Source: Planctomycetota bacterium
GTDB taxonomy: Bacteria > Planctomycetota > Phycisphaerae > Phycisphaerales > SM1A02
Length of the DNA: 64,000 nt
Direction: 5' to 3'
Assembly: GCA_027622195.1 (NCBI GenBank)
Contig: JAQBZO010000006.1
Coordinates: forward strand, 1-64,000
In this document: piece by piece, positions 51,462 to 59,666 of the stretch
Layout: each line of letters begins with the position of its first letter
Position numbering within the stretch: the stretch's first letter is position 1
Translations under genes and position numbers: made by a program
Notes under the pieces: model-generated
Seen by the model: the letters and a program-made list of their open reading frames with translations, nothing else
Database searches by the model: none
What the model was told of the DNA's origin: nothing

Positions 51462-52889
51462 GTGGTTCGATCCATCCTATTGTTGCCATGCTTCATTGCG
51501 ATCGCAGTCAGTTCTGCGCCGCCGATCCCTGAATCGGCTTCGGTCAATGGTGTTTTTGACGCGTATCTCCTGCGCGAGCGCGCCAATGCGTTTTCATTGA
51601 TCTCGCGCGATGGTCCGATTGAATCTCTGACGCCGAATCATCCTCCAGACCGCGTCGTCATCTGGACGATGACGAGCCAGATCGTGGGCGGCACTCCATG
51701 GACACACGATCTCGTACTCGTTGCCCCGCAGGGTGATGTCAACGCGGCGATTCCACAAAGTCTTGCGCTGTTGTGGCTCGTCGGAGAAGTGCCCTCTACA
51801 GATCTCATCAAGCCACTGCAAGAAGCGGCGACGACGCTTGGCATTCCTTGCGCCGCGGTGACCAACACGATGGGCAGAGCCGCTGCGGAGAAGGGAATGC
51901 TCGAGGAAGATCGGCTTGCTGCGTCGATGCGCGGATTTCTCGACAGTGGAGATCCTGATCAGCCGCTCCTCCTTGCGATGGTGCGTACCGTGACTGCCTC
52001 GATGGACATTCTCGAGTCGTGGTCCACAGAGCAGTCCACCCAGTGGAACGCTGCCACTCTCTCTCGTTTCGTCGTCGTTGGTGCACAACACCGGGGATGG
52101 GCAGCATGGCTTTCAGCCGCGATGGACAGCCGCGTCGGCGCAATCGGATCGCTTGCGTTCGATTACGCAGCCATTCCCATTCAGATCGCAAGGCAGCGCG
52201 AAGAGTTTGGCGGACCGAGTGCATCACTGGCGTCATTCGCATCGCGTGGTGTGTTTGACGCATTGGATACTCCGCGCGGACGACAACTCGTAGCCCTCAT
52301 TGATCCTGCTGCGTACATCTCGCGCGTGCGCGTGCCCATCTGGTTCGTCATCGGGTCCAACGATGAGTGTTTCCCTCTCTCTGCTCTCGAACAATTCGCG
52401 TGGGATCTCAAGAATCCATTTCGAGTGTCGTACCGAATGAACAAGACGAGCGATGTTGGAAGTGCGCTACCGCTCGATGAATTGAGACTCCTTCGAGACT
52501 GGGCGGACGATCCATCACTCATTCTTCCTGGAGCATCACTCACCGTCAGCAATGCTTCGGTGGGACTCATCCCTGAACTCGACAATGAGTCGATCTACCG
52601 CGTGCGACTGTGGAGCGCGAGTGGAGCGACAGGAGACTTGCGATCGGCAGTATGGAAGTCAGAGCCGATGGCTCGGGATGCAGGCCGTTGGATTTCTGCT
52701 CGTCCTGAATTACCCGAAGGACACAAGGTGCAGGCTTTGATGGGCGAACTCGAACTTCGTGACTCGCTCGGTCGTCGGTCATCCGTATCGACCCTTCCCA
52801 TCATTATGGACAGCGCGGACACACCCAAAGTGCCAAAACCAAGGCTGTTTTTGCCACCTCCACAGAGATCGCCGTCCCACGACCACTAG
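51462..52889 (+). CDS. PhoPQ-activated pathogenicity-related (PqaA-like) alpha/beta-hydrolase, nucleophile apparently absent
   Basis: FVVVGAQHRGWAAWLSAAMDSRVGAIGSLAFDYA versus the family pattern GASKRGWTTWL; VPIWFVIGSNDECFP. Confidence 0.7.
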   Translation: MVRSILLLPCFIAIAVSSAPPIPESASVNGVFDAYLLRERANAFSLISRDGPIESLTPNHPPDRVVIWTMTSQIVGGTPWTHDLVLVAPQGDVNAAIPQSLALLWLVGEVPSTDLIKPLQEAATTLGIPCAAVTNTMGRAAAEKGMLEEDRLAASMRGFLDSGDPDQPLLLAMVRTVTASMDILESWSTEQSTQWNAATLSRFVVVGAQHRGWAAWLSAAMDSRVGAIGSLAFDYAAIPIQIARQREEFGGPSASLASFASRGVFDALDTPRGRQLVALIDPAAYISRVRVPIWFVIGSNDECFPLSALEQFAWDLKNPFRVSYRMNKTSDVGSALPLDELRLLRDWADDPSLILPGASLTVSNASVGLIPELDNESIYRVRLWSASGATGDLRSAVWKSEPMARDAGRWISARPELPEGHKVQALMGELELRDSLGRRSSVSTLPIIMDSADTPKVPKPRLFLPPPQRSPSHDH

Positions 52890-52946
52890 ACTGTCACGCA
52901 GGGTCTGTGGGTCGCTCGTCTCTCGCTCATCTCTAGGAACCATCAC

Positions 52947-55430
52947 ATGAGCAATCAATTCAGAATTCTTGGGTGTGCTGTTGTGTTCGCCGCTGCTCTC
53001 TTCATTGGCCGAATCGCACATGGACAACACATCAAACTGCTCGGCAGTCACGCGCTAGACGCCAGACTCGTCGCCGCGGGATTCGACGAAGCACAGCGTG
53101 GCCTGGTGCTCGACGAGTTTGCTCAGTCCATCGAGTCCTTCAAGACGGCTGCGAATGGTCCGATCGCGATGTGGTTTATCCAATGTGAGGTACGACACCC
53201 CACGAAGGAGCTTGCCCTCGAGGCAGTCAAGTCTGGACGCGTCGCGGCGCAGGCTTGGGGTGATGCAGAATCAGGTCTCAGCACATTGATCATTGCGACA
53301 GCGCGGGCGGATCAGAAGTCTGCTGCGGATGCCGTGGTGAAGTGGATGCAGGTTCGCCGTGATCTCGCCATTCTCCCAACGAGCGGGTTCCATTTCTATC
53401 GGGAGGGGCATTTCGATGCCCGAGATGCGGCGACCGATTTGTCACTCGATGCCGCAACGACCGCGGCGATCGCCCCCGCTCTCGAGGCGTACTCGATTGA
53501 ACACGCGAGCCTTGCCCGTTCGTATCGCGATGCGGTCATCGAACGTCCACTGCGCGTTTTCGAGGCAGGTGAATTGTTTCCAGAACCGATTCTTGGGGAA
53601 GAGGAGGACAATGATGGCGAGGTCGATCCATCCGCTGCAGACGGCGGGGATGACGATTTTTTTAGTCGGCGGGTCCGGAGTGCAAAACAGCGCCGCGCTC
53701 ACTCCAATAGCGAACGAACCGAAGCACGGTTGCGATTGATTGTCCTCGATATTCGAACTCTTGAATCACTCTTCCCCTCGCTGACAAGTCACCAGAAGGC
53801 ATTGATCGCGTCGGACTGGTGGGAACAACTCCGCCTTGGCGATATCACTCGGCAACAGTTCACGATGGGACAGAGATGGAAGTCCACGGGCAACAAGAGC
53901 TCCTCTGACACCGCGGAGATCAATGACTTGTGCGAGGCATGGCTCACCGAATTCTGGCCACTCGCGAAGAGACTGGCGAGTGACCGCAAGGAAATCGACG
54001 CCGATCGCTTCGGTCAAATGCCACAGTTCGAAGAAACCAGCACTGCGAATTCATCCGAGTCTGTATGGGCACAACTTGCCGAAGCGAATCAGAGTACGAG
54101 CGATGGTCTTCGAGAGCAGTCCCCAGAAACGCGCGGGATCGCCTCGAAACTGCTGCAGTCTTTGACGTCAGTGTTTGCTACTGAGGAACCAGTCTCGATT
54201 TCCATCGTGGTGGGGCCTGACGGATTCGTCGGCGACGAGAACATGGTGTTCGAGAGTTCTGAAATGATCATCGTCAGCGATGACGGTCAAGTCACCATGA
54301 CGAGGGACCTAGGAAGTCCTGGAATACTTCCCAAATCCATCACGATGAATGATCTCCGCACGACGCTGGAATCATCTGAGGTTCCCGAATCGCTGATGGT
54401 GGTCGCCGAGACCGTGCTCGACGATCTGCACACTGCTTCGAAAGAGATCACCGATGCTGCGGCTTTGCATGACGAGCAACCCCTTGCGCTCATGCATGCC
54501 ATGTCGATGGGCCCAGACGGACAAGTGAAGGTTCTCGATCCTTCCGAGAGAAATCAGTTGGCGGCGGATCGTCAGTCGCTTCGCGATCGCTTACTCACGC
54601 TCGAATCGCAAGCACTCCTGCAGTTGGCATCAGCCACTGTGCCAACGGACAATGAACCATCGGTCACTTGGCTTGTTCCTTGGCGAATATATGAGTCAGC
54701 ACGAGCGTCCTCTTCCACAGGACCAAGGACCAATTCGACTCCATCGACACTGAATGCCGTTCGTTTCATCGATGATGCCGAACTCTCGACCGACGATCTT
54801 CGCATCGTTGGGCCCAACCTTGCAACGGCCCTTGCCACCCTCACTACCTTCACCCGCTCGGCACAGACTGCCCAAGCGAGCGTGGGGCAGGCTGACCTCG
54901 CGTTCCATCAGGAATTCAGTTCAGGTCGCAACGACCAGGCGAGGATTCAGGCCGCTCAAGAATCGATCAGGTCGGCGCGGCAGAGTGTGGCCCACGCCAA
55001 CGCCCGACTCGCTGACGCACTGACCTCCGTCGAGTCGGTGCTCACATCGCAACTCGGGGATGCGTCTGCGCAGCGCGTTCGTGACGCTCTCATCAATCAG
55101 AGGTATGCCGGAGTGCTCCGTGACCACACGAATCTCTCGACTCGGTTTGATGCGGCACTTCGAGGCGACCTGACAGAGTCCACTCGTGCGTCGGTCGTCG
55201 CTCTTGCGCACTCATGGAAGAGTGCATCACGCGCGATGCGTGACAAGATCGTGCAGAATGAACTCTCCGTCACGACAGGGGACGAGATGGCAGCAGAAAA
55301 CACTCGTCGCCAACGGTGTGACTCGCTCCAATTCGAGCGGGACGAACTCAATCGAAGGGTCGACCGCGCTCTTCGTGCACTCATTGGGGTTGACGGATCG
55401 AAAAAGATTACACCGCTCCCCGAATGGTGA
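52947..55430 (+). CDS. Large exported hypothetical protein
   Basis: Signal peptide LGCAVVFAAALFIGRIAHGQ; long helical, acidic; no family recognised. Confidence 0.7.
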   Translation: MSNQFRILGCAVVFAAALFIGRIAHGQHIKLLGSHALDARLVAAGFDEAQRGLVLDEFAQSIESFKTAANGPIAMWFIQCEVRHPTKELALEAVKSGRVAAQAWGDAESGLSTLIIATARADQKSAADAVVKWMQVRRDLAILPTSGFHFYREGHFDARDAATDLSLDAATTAAIAPALEAYSIEHASLARSYRDAVIERPLRVFEAGELFPEPILGEEEDNDGEVDPSAADGGDDDFFSRRVRSAKQRRAHSNSERTEARLRLIVLDIRTLESLFPSLTSHQKALIASDWWEQLRLGDITRQQFTMGQRWKSTGNKSSSDTAEINDLCEAWLTEFWPLAKRLASDRKEIDADRFGQMPQFEETSTANSSESVWAQLAEANQSTSDGLREQSPETRGIASKLLQSLTSVFATEEPVSISIVVGPDGFVGDENMVFESSEMIIVSDDGQVTMTRDLGSPGILPKSITMNDLRTTLESSEVPESLMVVAETVLDDLHTASKEITDAAALHDEQPLALMHAMSMGPDGQVKVLDPSERNQLAADRQSLRDRLLTLESQALLQLASATVPTDNEPSVTWLVPWRIYESARASSSTGPRTNSTPSTLNAVRFIDDAELSTDDLRIVGPNLATALATLTTFTRSAQTAQASVGQADLAFHQEFSSGRNDQARIQAAQESIRSARQSVAHANARLADALTSVESVLTSQLGDASAQRVRDALINQRYAGVLRDHTNLSTRFDAALRGDLTESTRASVVALAHSWKSASRAMRDKIVQNELSVTTGDEMAAENTRRQRCDSLQFERDELNRRVDRALRALIGVDGSKKITPLPEW

Positions 55431-55458
55431 TGACCTCATCCAATCGGCTGAGACGCTG

Positions 55459-55842
55459 TTATCCCCTCGACCACTCGTGCGGCACCGATCCGTGCGTCGC
55501 GATGATGCGCGATCGAAATCCGCCGCGACCTTTCCATTCGGTCACGATTTGTAACCAGCGAGGACTCATCGAACGAGCGAGGTCATCGCGGATGGCGTTG
55601 GTGACCGCTTCGTAGTAAATGCCTCTGTTCCTGAAGTCTTGAAAGTACATCTTCAGGCTCTTGAGTTCGACGCATACCGCTTCAGGCACATATCGCACCG
55701 TCACCGTTCCAAAATCAGGATGGCCAGTCTTCGGACACACACTCGTGAATTCATCGTGCACGTGCTCGATGACGAATGGAGCACTCGATGGCGAATCAAA
55801 GAACTCGAGCAGATCAGCGTTGGGGCGCGTGGTGGCGGTCAT
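55459..55842 (-). CDS. queF: NADPH-dependent 7-cyano-7-deazaguanine reductase
   Basis: FTSVCPKTGHPDFGTVTVRYVPEAVCVELKSLKMYFQDFRNRGIYYE. Confidence 0.95.
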   Translation of the reverse strand: MTATTRPNADLLEFFDSPSSAPFVIEHVHDEFTSVCPKTGHPDFGTVTVRYVPEAVCVELKSLKMYFQDFRNRGIYYEAVTNAIRDDLARSMSPRWLQIVTEWKGRGGFRSRIIATHGSVPHEWSRG

Positions 55843-57788
55843 AGGTCGTATTGTCCCATCAACCGCATGATGCGCCGTTGGTCAGGATTGATTTCAAGGC
55901 TATGTTGGATTGCGTTCCGCGCTCGTGTGGCGGCATCAGCGTCACCCTTCTTGCTGCGAATCCACTCATTGATCGCGTTGATCGCGATGCCATTCCAACA
56001 AGGGTAATAGCGGGAGTCGAGGACGGTCCCTTCTCGGTACGCCGCTTCGGATGCGTCCCAATCGCCAGCCTTGAAGCGCACCCAGCCGAGTCGTTCCCAA
56101 CTCTCTGCGCGAGGAGAGATGCGGACGAGTTCTTCGGCAGTCAACACCGCCTCGCTCGTTCGATTGTCCGCCGTCAGGGCGTTGATGAGATTGATGAGGA
56201 GTCGAGAAGAAGGTTCCGCCAATTCGAGAGCAGCGTTGTACTGCGCAACCGCTTCACTAGGACGCTGACAACGCTCGTAGGCGACTCCGAGATTTGTGCG
56301 CGCACTCGCCGACTTTGGATCAATGCGAACGGCTCTCTCTCCATACGCCACAGCCGCGCGTGGCTCGCCCATATTGAGGTACACAATCGTCATGCTGATG
56401 TTTGCATTCACATCGTTGGGACGAAGGCTGATCGCGCGGTGATATGCGCGCACGGCATCGACATACTGACCAAGCATGTGGAGCGACATGCCGTATCCGT
56501 AAAATGCATCGTAATTGTTCACATCCAACTTTGTCGCCCGTTGGTACGCAGGAGCGGACTCTTTCCACTGCTGCTGCGCAACATGCACATCGCCTACGCC
56601 AATCCACGCCGTGGGCAGGAGCGGATTCTCTCGGAGCACTTCTCGAAACTGCGCCAACGCGCGCGCATAGTCGCCGCCTGCCAAGTCTTTCGATGCGTCC
56701 TCCAACTTGATGTGCTGCGATGGGGTGGGCTGTGCCACTTCGCCTGGAGCAAGATCAGATCGATTGACCTGCATCGACTGCCCCTTTTGTTTCCACGTTC
56801 TTCTGCAGCCAGAACTCGCCGATACACCGGCGAGGAGGGCGCACACGATGACGGCGCGCACCAATCGCTGTGCCCGACTCGCGTACGAACGAAGTTGAGC
56901 TGCGTTGATCTCATCCATCGGGCGACCATCGGTAGACATCGTCTTTGGAGTTTCGAGGATCACCGGTGCGTTGACCGCTGCTGCGGCACGAACCATCACG
57001 CGGAAGCAATGTTCTCCGCACGCTCCATCGCCGATGTGCTCATGGCGATCCTTGCGGCTTCCGCGCTCGCCCACAGAATCATTCGCGTGAAGAACACGCA
57101 GCGCAGTGTCTCCACACGCCAATTGAAATGCATCGAGCACACCCTTGGCGCGCGGCGCGGTCGAAAAGTCGTATCCCGCGGCGACCATGTGACAGGTATC
57201 GAGGCACACTCCCACTCGTTCTGGATTCTTGACTGAATCCAACACAATGGCAAGATGCGCGAAGTCGTATCCAAGATTTGTTCCGCCCCCCGCCGTGGAT
57301 TCAAGGCAAGTCACCACCGATGCACCCGCCGTCCTTCGATGTGTGGCATCGAGAGATTTGACAATGCGTCGCAATCCAATGAGTTCGTCCTTCGTCGGTG
57401 GTGTGCCGAGCACCTTGTCGCGCGGAGCGGCCTCGCCCAGATGAGCGCCGGGATGCATGACGCAGTAACCGATTCCCAGAGATTCGCAGCGGTCTGTTTC
57501 GTCGCATTGCCTCTCGATGCTGCGTTGTCGCGATGCCTCGTCAGGAGATGCGAAATTGACGAGGTAACTGTTGTGGCTGACGAGGCGCGATGCACTGTCC
57601 TTCCAACCAGTGCGACCGAGCGCGACCTTCCACGCATCGATCGCCTCACTCGTGAGAGGTGGCGCAGTCCATTGCCGTTGGTTCCGCGTGAACACTTGCA
57701 ATGCGTCGAATCCAAGGGTGATTGCCTCGTCCACAGCATTGAACATCCCACCTGCGACCGAAAGATGTGACCCGATGCGGAGTGTCAT
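55839..57788 (-). CDS. nfo: Endonuclease IV (N-terminal) fused in frame to a TPR protein (C-terminal)
   Basis: RIGSHLSVAGGMFNAV, YCVMHPGAHLGE, TCLESTAGGG, VCLDTCHMVAAGYD, KDRHEHIGDG, VILETPK; then VRAVIVCALLAGVSASSGCRR and TPR repeats such as YQRATKLDVNNYDAFYGYGMSLHMLGQYVDAVRAYHRAISLRPNDVNA. Confidence 0.85.
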   Translation of the reverse strand: MTLRIGSHLSVAGGMFNAVDEAITLGFDALQVFTRNQRQWTAPPLTSEAIDAWKVALGRTGWKDSASRLVSHNSYLVNFASPDEASRQRSIERQCDETDRCESLGIGYCVMHPGAHLGEAAPRDKVLGTPPTKDELIGLRRIVKSLDATHRRTAGASVVTCLESTAGGGTNLGYDFAHLAIVLDSVKNPERVGVCLDTCHMVAAGYDFSTAPRAKGVLDAFQLACGDTALRVLHANDSVGERGSRKDRHEHIGDGACGEHCFRVMVRAAAAVNAPVILETPKTMSTDGRPMDEINAAQLRSYASRAQRLVRAVIVCALLAGVSASSGCRRTWKQKGQSMQVNRSDLAPGEVAQPTPSQHIKLEDASKDLAGGDYARALAQFREVLRENPLLPTAWIGVGDVHVAQQQWKESAPAYQRATKLDVNNYDAFYGYGMSLHMLGQYVDAVRAYHRAISLRPNDVNANISMTIVYLNMGEPRAAVAYGERAVRIDPKSASARTNLGVAYERCQRPSEAVAQYNAALELAEPSSRLLINLINALTADNRTSEAVLTAEELVRISPRAESWERLGWVRFKAGDWDASEAAYREGTVLDSRYYPCWNGIAINAINEWIRSKKGDADAATRARNAIQHSLEINPDQRRIMRLMGQYDL

Positions 57789-57831
57789 GGCACCCCAGCG
57801 CATCGTTGGTGTTGTGCGAGACTCTGCATGG

Positions 57832-58863
57832 TTAGATTTTTCGCGCTCCGGCGGCGCGAGCAGCGGCCACAATGCGCTCGGCGGTTCGCACGCTTGCGAA
57901 ACCAGTTTCGGCATCGACCTCTGGAGCGCGACCCATTCGCACGGCGCTGAGGAAGTCTTCGAGTTGAAGTTTCAGAGGTTCTCCATCCTTGACATCAAGC
58001 GGTTCGACGGCCACGAGGGACATGTAGTCGACTCCTGACAGATCAGCACCACTCGCCAGTTGCGCTCTGACCTCATCGAGCTGGGCGCGGTTTGCGGTCT
58101 TGCGCACCACCGAACCGGAACGCGCCACGAAGTCGGCACTGATGTACCCATCTTCGCTAATGATGCGTAGTTTTCGCTCGGTCTTGAGCGCGAGACGGCT
58201 CGCGGTCACATTGGCGACGGGACGGATGCCGTCCGCAGCCGCAGGGAATATGAGTCGTGCGTTGCACACATCTTCCGCATCACCAAGAACGCAGACTGCG
58301 TTGGCATGGATCTCTTCCGGTTCGCTCCCCATCAACATCATGAGCAAGTCCAGATCGTGAATCATCATGTCAAGCACAACGCCAACATCGACACTGCGAA
58401 AAGTCATCGGCGAAATGCGGTCCATCTCGATAAAGCGCGGGCGCACCCCCTGCACGGCGCGAACGGCGCGCATGACAGGGTCGTATCGAACCACGTGTCC
58501 AACTTGGAGGACGCAGCCACTCTTCTTCGCCGCATCCGCGATGGCGCGCGCCTCAACAACATCCCCAGCGAGTGGCTTCTCGACAAGGCAGTGCACTCCA
58601 CGCGCGAGGGCGGGCTCGCAGATGGCGAGGTGCGTCACCGTTGGAGTGGCGACGGTGAGGCAGTCGATCCCTGCATCCAAGAGTGATTCGATCGTTGCGA
58701 ATGGTTTGCCACCCTGCTGTTCACATATGGACTGCGCGCGTGATGAATCGGGATCACACACGCCGACGAACTCGACTCCGTCTGACTGGGCGTAGAGGCG
58801 AGAGTGGTGCTTTCCCATTCGACCAGCTCCAGCGACGGCACATCGAAGCACACGATCAGTCAT
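57832..58863 (-). CDS. Gfo/Idh/MocA family oxidoreductase
   Basis: CAVAGAGRMGKHHSRLYAQ Rossmann motif, HCLVEKPLAGDVVEARAI. Confidence 0.92.
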   Translation of the reverse strand: MTDRVLRCAVAGAGRMGKHHSRLYAQSDGVEFVGVCDPDSSRAQSICEQQGGKPFATIESLLDAGIDCLTVATPTVTHLAICEPALARGVHCLVEKPLAGDVVEARAIADAAKKSGCVLQVGHVVRYDPVMRAVRAVQGVRPRFIEMDRISPMTFRSVDVGVVLDMMIHDLDLLMMLMGSEPEEIHANAVCVLGDAEDVCNARLIFPAAADGIRPVANVTASRLALKTERKLRIISEDGYISADFVARSGSVVRKTANRAQLDEVRAQLASGADLSGVDYMSLVAVEPLDVKDGEPLKLQLEDFLSAVRMGRAPEVDAETGFASVRTAERIVAAARAAGARKI

Positions 58864-59291
58864 TGAGTCTTTCTCCGCTTCACCATTTCGACACGGTTCC
58901 CGAGGTCATTGAACGACACTTCATCCATATAGGCGCGCATCAACACGATGCCTCGACCCGAGGGGACATCCAGGTTTTCGGCCATCGTCGGATCTGGGAC
59001 ACACTCGGGCTCGAATCCACCGCCCTCATCTTCAATCACAAGCCGAATGTCAGCCGTATCGATTGTCCATTCGATGCGAATCGAACTCGCATGATTGCGT
59101 TGGTTCCCATGGACGAACGAGTTCACAAGTGCTTCTTCCACGACAAGGCGCAGTGCGAATTGAGCCTCGGCGTCCCAACCAAACTGCGTCATCGCCGCAA
59201 CAATCGACGCCTGTACCGCATCTATCTCAGTCCGATGTCCATGGATGACTCCACTTCCTCGCACCGGCTCGGCTGGAGTGCCGCTGGACAT
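58860..59291 (-). CDS. RsbW/SpoIIAB-like anti-sigma regulatory factor (HATPase)
   Basis: ALRLVVEEALVNSFVHGN N-box, DEGGGFEP, GRGIVLMRAYMDEVSF. Confidence 0.88.
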   Translation of the reverse strand: MSSGTPAEPVRGSGVIHGHRTEIDAVQASIVAAMTQFGWDAEAQFALRLVVEEALVNSFVHGNQRNHASSIRIEWTIDTADIRLVIEDEGGGFEPECVPDPTMAENLDVPSGRGIVLMRAYMDEVSFNDLGNRVEMVKRRKTQ

Positions 59292-59300
59292 GTCAGGGTT

Positions 59301-59666
59301 TCACTTCTTGAGCGCGTCGATCGCCTCAGCGATGGTCGCGTCCAGATGGAGGTGCTTGTCCAACTTGGTGATCTTGAACACCGTCATGATGGACTGGTTG
59401 ATGCAAGCGAGACGAATGGCACCGCCCTTCGCGCGAGCTGCGTTGTCAACCTTGATGAGCATTCCAAGAGCAGCGGAACTGAGGTGCGACACCGCGTCGA
59501 ATCCAATCACAAGCTTGGGGGATGCATTCCTCACGATCACCTGCTCGAGTTCTTGCCCGATCGCACGAATCTGAATCTCATCGATGAGATCCCGAACGCA
59601 GATCTCTGCTTTCACGATCCCGTCATGGGTCGATACAGAAAGATTCTTTTGCGGCTGTGCCATCAA
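59301..59666 (-). CDS. STAS domain anti-sigma factor antagonist
   Basis: VIGFDAVSHLSSAALGMLIKVDNAARAKGGAIRLACINQSIMTVFKITKLD. Confidence 0.88.
   Translation of the reverse strand: MMAQPQKNLSVSTHDGIVKAEICVRDLIDEIQIRAIGQELEQVIVRNASPKLVIGFDAVSHLSSAALGMLIKVDNAARAKGGAIRLACINQSIMTVFKITKLDKHLHLDATIAEAIDALKK

Noticed and set aside
55851-57236. 461-aa plus-strand ORF
   Set aside because: Antisense to the endonuclease IV-TPR gene; no recognisable motifs.
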